The notes below the pieces were generated by a model. That model was not told the origin of the DNA and did not search any database. It saw only the letters and a list, made by a program, of their open reading frames with translations. The translations under genes and the position numbers were made by a program. Shown piece after piece: positions 1 to 7,368 of a DNA stretch of 64,000 bases. Numbering within the stretch: the first letter of the stretch is position 1; each line of letters starts with the position of its first letter. Origin of the DNA: PALSA-505 sp963762615 (GTDB lineage: Bacteria; Actinomycetota; Actinomycetes; Streptosporangiales; Streptosporangiaceae). Where the stretch lies: positions 124,001-188,000 of the forward strand of contig CAVXLG010000006.1 of the NCBI GenBank assembly GCA_963762615.1, written 5' to 3'.

Positions 1-373
1 CGTCGTACCGTCCGGCCAGGCCATTCTCGGCGAGCAGCGGCACGTCATGGACCACCACCGAGCCTGGCGGGGCTGACTGCTCGAGCTGGAGCATCCGTTC
101 GGATACCAACGGGTGGACGATCGCGTTTAGCCTGGCCCGCAGCCCGGGGTCGGAAAAGACGATCTCGCCCAGCCGGGCCCGGTCCAGGCTCCCGGCCGGG
201 GCGATGACGGACGGGCCGAACGCCGCGGTGATCTCAGCCAGGCCGGGCGTGCCGGGGGCAACGACCTCGCGGGCGACCGCGTCCGCGTCGATGAGCACCG
301 CGCCGAGCTCGGCGAGGCGCCGCGACACCTCACTCTTGCCGGCGGCGATCCCGCCGGTGAGCCCGACCCTCAC
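1..373 (-). CDS. coaE: dephospho-CoA kinase, 3' part beyond the window
   Basis: Catalyses the last step of coenzyme A synthesis, ATP-dependent phosphorylation of dephospho-CoA in the cytosol. Translation from the GTG at 371-373 opens directly with the P-loop MRVGLTGGIAAGKS, followed by LAELGAVLIDAD, GSLDRARLGEIVF and VVVHDVPLLAEN, the usual blocks of this family. About 124 codons are visible, against roughly 200 for the family core; actinobacterial homologues often have an extra C-terminal GrpB-like domain that would lie outside. It starts 19 bp after rpsA on the same strand, so it is probably read from the rpsA promoter, as in other actinomycetes. The P-loop has Ala-Ala where many homologues have Gly-Ser. 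Confidence 0.93.
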   Translation of the reverse strand, partial: MRVGLTGGIAAGKSEVSRRLAELGAVLIDADAVAREVVAPGTPGLAEITAAFGPSVIAPAGSLDRARLGEIVFSDPGLRARLNAIVHPLVSERMLQLEQSAPPGSVVVHDVPLLAENGLAGRYD

Positions 374-392
374 CCGCGCCGGGCGGGACGGG

Positions 393-1865
393 TCAGTCCT
401 GCCCGCCGGACAGCTTGTCGCGCAGCGCCGCCAGCGCCTCGTCAGAAGCCAGCGCGCCGGTAGCGCCGCCGTCGTCGTCGGACTCGGGCGGCGGCGGCAC
501 CGCGGCATCGCCGGCGTCGCCCTCGTCGTCGCCCTTGCGCGACTCCTCCACCTGGCGGCGGTGCGCCTCGAACCTTGACCGGGCCTGGGCGTACTGGCGC
601 TCCCACTCCTCGCGCTGCTTGTCGTACCCCTCGAGCCACTCGCCGGTCTCGGCGTCGAAGCCCTCCGGGTAGACGTACTCGCCCTGCTCGTCGTAGGTGG
701 CGGGCATGCCGTACAGGGTCGGGTCGAACTCGTCGCCGACCGCCTCGCCGATGGTGCCCTCGTTGGCCTGCTTCAGCGACAGGCTGATCCGCCGCCGGTC
801 CAGGTCGATGTCGATGATCTTGACGAAGATCTCGTCGCCGACCTGGACGACCTGCTCGGGAATCTCCACGTGCCGGTCGGCCAGCTCGGAGATGTGCACC
901 AGCCCCTCGATGCCCTCCTCGACCCGGACGAACGCGCCGAACGGAACGAGCTTGGTGACCCGCCCCGGGACGACCTGGCCGATCTGGTGGGTGCGGGCGA
1001 ACTGCTGCCAGGGGTCTTCCTGGGTGGACTTGAGCGACAGCGAGACCCGCTCGCGGTCCATGTCCACGTCGAGCACCTCGACCGTGACCTCCTGGCCGAC
1101 CTCGACGACCTCACCCGGGTGGTCGATGTGCTTCCAGGACAGCTCCGAGACGTGCACCAGCCCGTCCACCCCGCCCAGGTCGACGAACGCGCCGAAGTTG
1201 ACGATGGAGGACACCTGGCCCTTGCGGATCTGGCCCTTCTGCAGCGTGTTGAGGAAGTTGTGCCGCACCTCGGACTGGGTCTGCTCCAGCCAGGCCCGGC
1301 GGGACAGCACCACGTTGTTGCGGTTCTTGTCCAGCTCGATGATCTTGGCTTCGATCTCCCGGCCGACATACGGCTGCAGGTCGCGCACCCGGCGCATCTC
1401 CACCAGCGAGGCGGGCAGGAAGCCGCGCAGCCCGATGTCGAGGATCAGGCCGCCCTTGACCACCTCGATCACGGTGCCGTTGACGACGCCGTCCTCCTCC
1501 TTGATCTTCTCGATCGTGCCCCAGGCGCGCTCGTACTGGGCGCGCTTCTTGGACAGGATCAGCCGGCCCTCCTTGTCCTCCTTCTGCAGGACCAGAGCCT
1601 CGATGTGCTCGCCGGTCTTCACCACGTCGTTGGGATCGACGTCGTGCTTGATCGACAGCTCGCGGGACGGGATGACGCCTTCGGTCTTGTAGCCGATGTC
1701 GAGCAAAACCTCGTCACGATCGACCTTGACGACGGTGCCTTCGACGATGTCGCCGTCATTGAAGTACTTGATGGTCTCGTCGATCGCGGCGAGGAAGGCT
1801 TCCTCGGACCCGATGTCGTTGACCGCTACCTTGGGGGTCGAGGTTGCCTCTGTGCTGCTCGTCAT
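393..1865 (-). CDS. rpsA: 30S ribosomal protein S1
   Basis: mRNA-binding protein of the small ribosomal subunit that helps start translation on structured or weakly ribosome-bound messages. Of 490 residues, four S1 (OB-fold) repeats can be read at about 38-105, 123-190, 206-276 and 293-362; the third and fourth carry the canonical NFGAFVDLGGVDGLVHVSEL-like pattern. The remaining ~110 residues form an acidic, low-complexity tail typical of actinobacterial S1. The ATG at 1863-1865 is chosen because MTSSTEATS matches the family start and a GGAG lies about 10 nt upstream; the frame stays open for 60 further codons upstream without homology. A good promoter lies at 2066-2094, leaving a leader of about 190 nt. 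Confidence 0.97.
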   Translation of the reverse strand: MTSSTEATSTPKVAVNDIGSEEAFLAAIDETIKYFNDGDIVEGTVVKVDRDEVLLDIGYKTEGVIPSRELSIKHDVDPNDVVKTGEHIEALVLQKEDKEGRLILSKKRAQYERAWGTIEKIKEEDGVVNGTVIEVVKGGLILDIGLRGFLPASLVEMRRVRDLQPYVGREIEAKIIELDKNRNNVVLSRRAWLEQTQSEVRHNFLNTLQKGQIRKGQVSSIVNFGAFVDLGGVDGLVHVSELSWKHIDHPGEVVEVGQEVTVEVLDVDMDRERVSLSLKSTQEDPWQQFARTHQIGQVVPGRVTKLVPFGAFVRVEEGIEGLVHISELADRHVEIPEQVVQVGDEIFVKIIDIDLDRRRISLSLKQANEGTIGEAVGDEFDPTLYGMPATYDEQGEYVYPEGFDAETGEWLEGYDKQREEWERQYAQARSRFEAHRRQVEESRKGDDEGDAGDAAVPPPPESDDDGGATGALASDEALAALRDKLSGGQD

Positions 1866-2065
1866 GTGTGGGTCGGCTCCGAATGCGGACATAGTTGGTG
1901 GATGCGCCCCGAACCCCCGCGCATCCGCCACAAGGGGGCCAGAAAGCCTTGCGGGGCCAGGGTCTGGACATTCCGCGACCGGTATTCCCGGCCGGAACCT
2001 GCCCGGTGACCGCCGCAGGGAGTCAGCCGACCACGGCGGACGCACGAGGACACAGCGCAGCGATC

Positions 2066-2094
2066 AGCATATGAGAGCAATGCCGGAGGGTCAA
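2066..2094 (-). promoter_or_regulatory. putative sigma-70-type promoter of rpsA
   Basis: On the minus strand TTGACC (2094-2089), a 17-bp spacer and TATGCT (2071-2066) match the housekeeping consensus. Transcription would start near 2058, giving rpsA a leader of about 190 nt. That leader contains a hairpin with 7-bp arms GGATGCG/CGCATCC (1900-1906 and 1920-1926), about 35 nt before the start codon. S1 is known to control its own translation in other bacteria; whether this hairpin does so here is only a guess. Confidence 0.65.
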
Positions 2095-2123
2095 TCGGAG
2101 CCGAGGTTGCAGGTAGGACACGA

Positions 2124-4907
2124 CTAGTGGCCCGCCTCGGCCCAGCTCCGGCCGGTGCCGAGCGAAACCTCCAGCGGGATGGTCATCTCGAACGCCCTGC
2201 CCATGGCCCCGCGGACCAGCTCCGACAGCTGGCCGAGCTCGCCCGGGGCCACCTCGAAGATCAGCTCGTCGTGTACCTGGAGCAGCATCCGGGAGCCGAG
2301 GCCGCCCGCCCGCAGCTCGGCGTCCACCGCGAGCATGGCGATCTTGATGATGTCGGCGGCCGATCCCTGGATCGGCGCGTTCAGCGCCATCCGCTCGGCC
2401 ATCTCGCGGCGCTGCCGGTTATCGGAGGACAGGTCAGGCAGGTACCGGCGCCGGCCCATGATGGTCTGCGTGTAGCCGTCCATCCGGGCCTGCGCGACGA
2501 TCTCCTGCAGGTAGTCCCGCACGCCGCCGAACTCCCCGAAGTATTCCTCCATCAGGCCGCGCGCCTCGTCCGGGGTGATCCGCAGCTGCTGGGAGAGCCC
2601 GAACGCGGACAGGCCGTAGGCCAGCCCGTAGTTCATCGCCTTGATCTTGCTGCGCTGCTCGACGGTCACCTCGCCGGGCGGCACGCCGAACACCCGCGAG
2701 GCGGTGGTGGCGTGGAAGTCGTGCCCGGAGCCGAACGCTGCGGCCAGCGCCTCGTCGCCGGACAGGTGAGCCATGATGCGCAGCTCGATCTGGCTGTAGT
2801 CGGCGGTGAGCAGGCACTCGTAGCCGGGGCCGACGATGAAGCCCTCACGGATCTTGCGGCCTTCCTCGGTGCGGATCGGGATGTTCTGCAGGTTCGGGTC
2901 CACCGAGGAGAGCCGGCCGGTGGCCGCGATCGTCTGGTTGTACGTCGTGTGGATCCGGCCGTCCTCGCCAGCCATCGGGATCAGCGAGTCCACCACGCTC
3001 TTCAGCCTGGCCACGTCCCTGTGCCGCAGCAGGTGCGCCAGCACCGGATGCTCGGTCTGCGCGAGCAGCCAGGTCAGCGCCTCCGAATCGGTGGTGTACC
3101 CGGTCTTGATGCGCTTGGTCTTGGGCAGCCCGAGCTCAGTGAACAGCACCTCCTGCAGCTGCTTGGGCGAGCCGAGGTTGAACTCGCGGCCGACCGCCGC
3201 GTACGCGGCCTGCTCGGCCGACTTCACCTCGCCGCCCAGGCTCGCCGACATCGCCGCGAAGTGGTCGGTGTCGGCGGCGATCCCGGTTCGCTCCATCCGC
3301 GCCAGCACCGCGACCAGCGGCAGTTCCACGTCGTGCAGCAGCGCCGTCGCGCCCCGGCGCTCCAGGTCATCGTCCAGCGCGTCGGCCAGGTCAGCGGTGG
3401 CCCGGGCCCGCAGCGCCAGCGCGGCCCGGGCGGCGGCCTCGGGATCCTCCTCGCCGTCTTCGCCGATGCCGTCCAGGGTGAGCTGCCCGGTGGGGGCGTC
3501 GTCGCGCAGCTCCCGGCCCAGGTAGCGCAGCACCAGGTCGGCCATGTCGAAGGCACGCTGGCCGGGCAGCGCCAGGTAGGCGGCCAGGGCGGTGTCGCTG
3601 GTCAGGCCCTGGAGCTCCAGGCCGCGCGCGGCCAGCGCGTGCATCGGGCCCTTGGCGTCGTGCACCGCCTTGGGCACGTCAGGATGGGCAAGCCAGGCGG
3701 CGAGGGCGCGCTCGTCGGCCTCGGCCAGCTCCTCCGGGTCGATGAACGCGCACTCGCCGTCGGGCGCCGCGATCGCCAGGCCGGTCAGCGTGCCGGTGCC
3801 TCGTCCCCAGCTGCCGGACATCGCCAGCCCGGACCGCCGGGGGCCCGCGGCGTGCTCGTCCAGCCAGCCGCCTACCTCGTCAGCTCCGGGCGCGGCGACC
3901 GCTATCTCGAAGCCGTCGCGCGGCTGGCCGGCCTGGCTCGCGTCCGCGGCCGGGACCGCGCCGATCCCGTTCGGCAGGGTCTCGACCAGCCTCTCCCGCA
4001 GCACGCGGAACTGCAGCGTGTCGAAAAGCTGGTGGATGGCGTCCCGGTCCCACGGCCGGGGCAGCAGGTCGGCGGGCCCGCATTCCAGCGGCACGTCCTT
4101 GGCCAGCTCGGTGAGCTGGCGGTTGCGCAGCACGTTGCCCAGGTGCTCGCGGAGCGCGTCGCCGGCCTTTCCCTTGACCTCGTCAATCCGGTCCACCAGC
4201 TCGCCGAGCGAGCCGAATTCCGCTATCCACCTGGTCGCCGTCTTCTCGCCGACCCCGGGGATGTTGGGCAGGTTGTCGCTGGGATCGCCTCGTATCGCCG
4301 CGAAGTCCGGGTACTGCTCCGGCGTCAGGCCGTATTTTTCCCGAACGGCCTCGGGCGTGAACCGCGTCATCTCGCTGATCCCGCGCCGCGTCATCAGCAC
4401 CGTCACGTCGCCGGATACCAGCTGCAGCACGTCACGGTCGCCGCTGACGATGAGCACGTCCATGTCCTGCCCGGCCGCCTGCGTGGCCAGCGTGGCGATG
4501 ATGTCGTCGGCTTCGAAGCCGGGCTTGGAGAGCCGCTGGACGCCCAGCACGTCGAGTACCTCGAAGATGAGGCTGAGCTGGCTGCGGAAGTCGGCCGGCG
4601 TCTCCCGCCGGTTCGCCTTGTATTCCACGAACTGCTCGTGCCGGAACGTCGGCTCGCCGCGGTCGAAGGCCACGGCGACGTGCGTGGGCCGCTCGTCGCG
4701 GAGCACGTTGATGAGCATCGCGGTGAACCCGTACACCGCGTTGGTCGGCTGGCCGGTGGTGGTGGAGAAGTTCTCCGCGGGCAGCGCGAAGAAAGCCCGG
4801 TAGGCCAGGGAATGCCCGTCCACCAGCAGCAGCAGATCCCGCTTCTCCTGGTCGCCCGGCCGGCCCGCCGCCCCCGGAGCTGCCTGCTGGGTGTCCTTCG
4901 TCGCCAC
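2124..4907 (-). CDS. polA: DNA polymerase I
   Basis: Repair and Okazaki-fragment polymerase, 927 residues, full length. Residues ~25-310 are the 5'-3' flap exonuclease (LLLVDGHSLAYRAFFALP, VSGDRDVLQLV, IRGDPSDNLPNIPGVGEKTA). Residues ~330-540 correspond to the 3'-5' exonuclease fold but lack the DxE metal-binding motif, as in other actinobacteria, so proofreading is probably absent. The polymerase domain has motif A DYSQIELR (Asp703), motif B RSKIKAMNYGLAYG and motif C QVHDE (Asp880). The GTG start at 4905-4907 is followed by ATKDTQQA. The gene is divergent from the thioesterase gene; a perfect 16-bp palindrome of GC pairs (4930-4945) lies 22 bp upstream. Confidence 0.97.
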   Translation of the reverse strand: MATKDTQQAAPGAAGRPGDQEKRDLLLLVDGHSLAYRAFFALPAENFSTTTGQPTNAVYGFTAMLINVLRDERPTHVAVAFDRGEPTFRHEQFVEYKANRRETPADFRSQLSLIFEVLDVLGVQRLSKPGFEADDIIATLATQAAGQDMDVLIVSGDRDVLQLVSGDVTVLMTRRGISEMTRFTPEAVREKYGLTPEQYPDFAAIRGDPSDNLPNIPGVGEKTATRWIAEFGSLGELVDRIDEVKGKAGDALREHLGNVLRNRQLTELAKDVPLECGPADLLPRPWDRDAIHQLFDTLQFRVLRERLVETLPNGIGAVPAADASQAGQPRDGFEIAVAAPGADEVGGWLDEHAAGPRRSGLAMSGSWGRGTGTLTGLAIAAPDGECAFIDPEELAEADERALAAWLAHPDVPKAVHDAKGPMHALAARGLELQGLTSDTALAAYLALPGQRAFDMADLVLRYLGRELRDDAPTGQLTLDGIGEDGEEDPEAAARAALALRARATADLADALDDDLERRGATALLHDVELPLVAVLARMERTGIAADTDHFAAMSASLGGEVKSAEQAAYAAVGREFNLGSPKQLQEVLFTELGLPKTKRIKTGYTTDSEALTWLLAQTEHPVLAHLLRHRDVARLKSVVDSLIPMAGEDGRIHTTYNQTIAATGRLSSVDPNLQNIPIRTEEGRKIREGFIVGPGYECLLTADYSQIELRIMAHLSGDEALAAAFGSGHDFHATTASRVFGVPPGEVTVEQRSKIKAMNYGLAYGLSAFGLSQQLRITPDEARGLMEEYFGEFGGVRDYLQEIVAQARMDGYTQTIMGRRRYLPDLSSDNRQRREMAERMALNAPIQGSAADIIKIAMLAVDAELRAGGLGSRMLLQVHDELIFEVAPGELGQLSELVRGAMGRAFEMTIPLEVSLGTGRSWAEAGH

Positions 4908-4929
4908 AAGGAAATCCTATGTGGCTGGT

Positions 4930-4945
4930 GCCCCGCGCGCGGGGC
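4930..4945. repeat. 16-bp perfect palindrome upstream of polA
   Basis: GCCCCGCG followed at once by its exact complement CGCGGGGC, in the 143-bp gap between polA and the divergent thioesterase gene, 22 bp before the polA start codon. It could be an operator or a leader hairpin. With a window this GC-rich such palindromes also arise by chance, so the assignment is weak. Confidence 0.35.
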
Positions 4946-5050
4946 TGTACGCCTCCTCCCGGCCGCGCCGCCGCCTGCTTCCCGCTCAGCCGGGGACGCG
5001 CGCCTAAGCTTCCGTTACCGAACGCACGCGGCACGCAGCTGGAGGATCGG

Positions 5051-5479
5051 GTGGACCAGGATTCCGAACGTCAGATGATCGACTCGTTCAACGCGCTGGG
5101 ACGCGACACGCTGGTCGAGCGGATGGGCATCGAGGTTCTCGAGGCTTCGGCGGAGCGGGTGGTCGGGACGATGCCGGTGGCGGGTAACACCCAGCCCTAC
5201 GGCCTGCTGCACGGCGGCGCGTCCTGCGTGCTCGCCGAGACGCTCGGCTCGCTGGGTGCCGCCCTGCACGCCGGGCCGGACCGGGCCACCATCGGCATCG
5301 AGATCGGCGCCACGCATCACAGCGCGGCCCGGGCCGGCCGGGTGACCGGCGTAGCCACGCTGCTGCACGGCGGCCGGACGCTGGCCTGCTATGAGGTCGT
5401 GATCACCGGCGAGGACGGGCGCCGGGTGTGCACCTCAAGGCTGACCTGCCTGTTCCGTGACGGCGTGCCGGGGTCCTAG
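5051..5479 (+). CDS. hotdog-fold thioesterase, PaaI/MenI-like
   Basis: Probable acyl-CoA thioesterase of the PaaI-like hotdog family, 142 residues, cytosolic. The diagnostic central helix is GLLHGGASCVLAETLGS, followed by the strands IGIEIGATHHSAARAG and GRTLACYEVVI. The GTG at 5051 is preferred because GGAGG (5041-5045) sits 5 nt upstream; the frame stays open further upstream without homology. The substrate cannot be told from the sequence: the family includes phenylacetyl-CoA and DHNA-CoA thioesterases. In other actinomycetes a gene of this type also lies between polA and pdtaR, which supports orthology but not a specific role. A hairpin terminator follows at 5489-5513. Confidence 0.88.
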   Translation: MDQDSERQMIDSFNALGRDTLVERMGIEVLEASAERVVGTMPVAGNTQPYGLLHGGASCVLAETLGSLGAALHAGPDRATIGIEIGATHHSAARAGRVTGVATLLHGGRTLACYEVVITGEDGRRVCTSRLTCLFRDGVPGS

Positions 5480-5488
5480 ATTCCGCCG

Positions 5489-5513
5489 GTCAGGCAGACC
5501 TTTACCGCCTGAC
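5489..5513 (+). terminator. hairpin terminator after the thioesterase gene
   Basis: GTCAGGC (5489-5495) and GCCTGAC (5507-5513) form a perfect 7-bp stem with an 11-nt loop, starting 10 nt after the stop codon. There is no strong T-run, as is common in actinobacteria. Confidence 0.6.
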
Positions 5514-5569
5514 GTGCGGTGATGGCCGTCCCTTTTGCGCGGGAGGCCGGCGCATCGCTACGGTTGACC

Positions 5570-5654
5570 AGAAGGGCCCGGGGGTAGCCGAGTAGAGAAC
5601 GTGTTGACCGGGGAAGGCCGACATGGCACCAAAGGCCCCCCGGGCTCCTCTTCT
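5570..5654 (+). other. strongly structured element between the thioesterase gene and pdtaR; possible small RNA
   Basis: Outer arms AGAAG (5570-5574) and CTTCT (5650-5654), then GCCCGGGGG (5576-5584) and CCCCCGGGC (5637-5645), pair exactly and enclose an inner hairpin TGTTGACC-GGGGAA-GGCCGACA (5603-5624). It lies between two convergent genes, so it may simply be a bidirectional terminator for pdtaR. Its internal structure and size (about 85 nt) also fit a small RNA. On the plus strand a 22-codon reading frame, ATG at 5623 to TAA at 5689-5691, has GGGAAGG 5 nt upstream and overlaps the pdtaR stop; I cannot say whether it is translated. It matches no RNA family that I recognise. Confidence 0.4.
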
Positions 5655-5687
5655 GACTGATAACGCCAGTTTGCCGCCCATATCGGG

Positions 5688-6317
5688 CTAATCGGCTGGC
5701 GGTGCCGTCGGCCCGCCCGCGCCATCCTCCGGGCCGGCGGTCACGGCCCGGTCGAGCACCGCCTGGGCGACCTCGCCCATGCTGACCCGGCGGTCCATCG
5801 ACGTCTTCTGGATCCAGCGGAACGCTTCCGGCTCGCTGAGCCCGTGCTCGGACTGCAGCAGACCTTTGGCCCGGTCGAGGAGCTTGCGGACCTCCAGCCG
5901 GTCACGCAGCGTGTTCACCTCGGTTTCGAGGGCGCGGGCTTCCTGGAACCGGCTGACGGCCATCTCGATGGCCGGGACGAGATCGGCCTTGGTGAACGGC
6001 TTGACCAGGTAGGCCATGGCGCCGGCGTCGCGGGCCCGCTCGACCAGGTCGCGCTGGGAGAATGCGGTGAGGATGACCACGGGCGCGATCCGCTGCTCGG
6101 CGATCTGTTCCGCGGCGGACAGGCCGTCGAGTACGGGCATCTTGACGTCCAGGATGACCAGGTCGGGACGCAGGCCGACCGCCAGCTTGACCGCCGTCTC
6201 GCCGTCGCCCGCCTCGCCGGCGACCTCGTAGTCCTCTTCCTCGAGCATCTCCTTGAGGTCGAGCCGGATCAGCGCCTCGTCTTCGGCGATCACGACGCGG
6301 AACGGGGTCTTAGCCAC
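5688..6317 (-). CDS. pdtaR: ANTAR-domain response regulator, PdtaR type
   Basis: Two-component output protein that acts on RNA instead of DNA. The receiver domain covers residues ~5-120, with the acidic pair in VIAEDE, the phosphorylation site Asp57 (LVILDVKMP) and the Lys in LVKPF. After a short helix, the ANTAR domain (~140-195) reads DRAKGLLQSEHGLSEPEAFRWIQKTSMD. ANTAR proteins bind paired hexaloop hairpins and relieve transcription termination. Length (209) and the location near polA match mycobacterial PdtaR (Rv1626), whose kinase PdtaS is usually encoded elsewhere; none is present here. The GTG start at 6315-6317 has no clear ribosome binding site. The protein ends in a Pro/Ala-rich tail. 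Confidence 0.93.
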   Translation of the reverse strand: MAKTPFRVVIAEDEALIRLDLKEMLEEEDYEVAGEAGDGETAVKLAVGLRPDLVILDVKMPVLDGLSAAEQIAEQRIAPVVILTAFSQRDLVERARDAGAMAYLVKPFTKADLVPAIEMAVSRFQEARALETEVNTLRDRLEVRKLLDRAKGLLQSEHGLSEPEAFRWIQKTSMDRRVSMGEVAQAVLDRAVTAGPEDGAGGPTAPPAD

Positions 6318-6365
6318 CCCAGGAGCCTACCCTGATCAGGCAGATTGCGTTCAAGGCGATGGGCC

Positions 6366-7136
6366 TCAGTACTTCGGGCCGACGAATTCGTCAAGCCGGG
6401 CGACCGCGCTGCGCCGTGCGACGGAGATCGTGGTGGGCTTTGAGAAGCGCCATGCCACACCCAGCCGGTCCAGCACTTCGCCGCAGAGCCGCAAGATGTT
6501 GACAGAGTGATTGTCGAAAAAATAGCGCGGGTATTCGTACCAGTGCTCGCCATCGGTCAGCCGTCTCCGGACTCTGTTGACGGAACGGCATCCGTCGGAA
6601 TGCAGCAAGCCCCGGGCAAACTCGCCTGAGTATTTCGTCACGATTTCCTGCTGCCATGGTTCGAGTGCGATTTTGCGCTCGTGTTTCCTGCCCGGCCCAT
6701 GTTGCGGGAACAGGCACGGCCGGTGCTTGCACACGCTCGTTACGTATGTGCAGGCAACTCCGCGCCGCGACCTGAGGAACACGCTGGACGAAGGCATCAC
6801 GCGCGTCGTCGCCTGTCTCGCTTCCTGCAGCAATCCAGGCCAGGCATCGGCGCACGCAAGAGACAGGACGTAGGTTTTCGTTGTGCGTACGATGTGCCCG
6901 TCACCGAGATAGAGGCCCAGCAGGTAGGAATAGGCGGATTGATCGAGGGACTGGCCATGACAGCGCGGGCACTTCGGTGGCTCCCGGCGGCCCGAACCGT
7001 CTGTACTGCGCCGATCTCCGCTCCGCCAGTGCCGAATGGATCGGACGGATACGCCGCAGATCTCCGCGTTCTCCCGGTCGAGAATGCCGGCGCTGGAAAG
7101 CGTCAGGGCAAGGTCAACGGTGGTGCGTGAGTACAT
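6366..7136 (-). CDS. HTH plus LAGLIDADG-like endonuclease-family protein
   Basis: 256-residue free-standing protein. The N-terminus (residues 1-40) resembles a helix-turn-helix ending VSVRSIRHWRSG, followed by a CPRC pair (56-59). Two LAGLIDADG-type motifs follow: YLLGLYLGDGHI (71-82) and FARGLLHSDGCR (173-184), each with the acidic residue in place; the C-terminus is LDEFVGPKY. Proteins of this build are frequent in Streptomyces and relatives and are annotated variously as homing endonucleases or regulators; their function is untested as far as I know. The ATG at 7134-7136 is chosen because the open frame upstream runs into the tRNA gene. It starts 49 bp after the tRNA-Leu 3' end on the same strand. 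No ribosome binding site is obvious. Confidence 0.8.
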   Translation of the reverse strand: MYSRTTVDLALTLSSAGILDRENAEICGVSVRSIRHWRSGDRRSTDGSGRREPPKCPRCHGQSLDQSAYSYLLGLYLGDGHIVRTTKTYVLSLACADAWPGLLQEARQATTRVMPSSSVFLRSRRGVACTYVTSVCKHRPCLFPQHGPGRKHERKIALEPWQQEIVTKYSGEFARGLLHSDGCRSVNRVRRRLTDGEHWYEYPRYFFDNHSVNILRLCGEVLDRLGVAWRFSKPTTISVARRSAVARLDEFVGPKY

Positions 7137-7185
7137 GCAACCATTGTGGCGCCTGCTACTGACACTTCTCCACGGATTCAAAAAG

Positions 7186-7261
7186 TGGTGCCCCGGGTGG
7201 GATTCGAACCCACACTGTATGCTGTTTGAGAGCATCGCCTCTGCCCTTGGGCTACCGGGGC
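7186..7261 (-). tRNA. tRNA-Leu (anticodon CAA), short class I form, CCA encoded
   Basis: On the minus strand the cloverleaf is: acceptor GCCCCGG/CCGGGGC (7 bp, perfect), a D-arm with 3-4 bp, anticodon stem ATGCT/AGCAT, loop CTCAAAC giving anticodon CAA, a 5-nt variable region ACAGT, T-stem GTGGG/CCCAC with loop TTCGAAT, discriminator A and encoded CCA (7186-7188). The body is 73 nt. Leucine tRNAs are normally class II with a long variable arm, which is missing here, so the CAA anticodon sits in a class I body. The discriminator A is the one LeuRS needs. A promoter lies at 7283-7312. Confidence 0.85.
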
Positions 7262-7282
7262 ATAACTCTTTAGCTGCCGAGC

Positions 7283-7312
7283 ATTTTACGAGTGAAGCCG
7301 ACTGGATGCCAA
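7283..7312 (-). promoter_or_regulatory. promoter of the tRNA-Leu gene
   Basis: Minus-strand TTGGCA (7312-7307), an 18-bp spacer and TAAAAT (7288-7283), placed about 20 bp before the 5' end of the tRNA. It is AT-rich compared with its surroundings. Nothing else is seen in the gap between the tRNA and the winged-helix gene. Confidence 0.65.
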
Positions 7313-7368
7313 TCTATCTGGTTTGGCGCGCGGGCAGGATGACTCACCGAGGCCCGGGAGAGCGGCGG

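Noticed and set aside
870..2009. Long open frames antisense to rpsA, polA, gltB, trpB, hisD, dnaE and ileS, some over 900 codons
   Set aside because: They mirror the GC-rich third positions of real genes, have biased Arg/Ala/Pro/His composition and show no family resemblance; the opposite strand encodes well-known proteins in every case.
7137..7235. N-terminal extension of the LAGLIDADG-like protein to 7235
   Set aside because: The extra 33 codons run through the 3' part of the tRNA gene, and the family starts at MYSR-like sequences.
6366..7261. tRNA plus downstream gene as the attachment end of an integrated element
   Set aside because: No integrase, no repeated copy of the tRNA 3' end on either side was found, and flanking genes are in their usual order.
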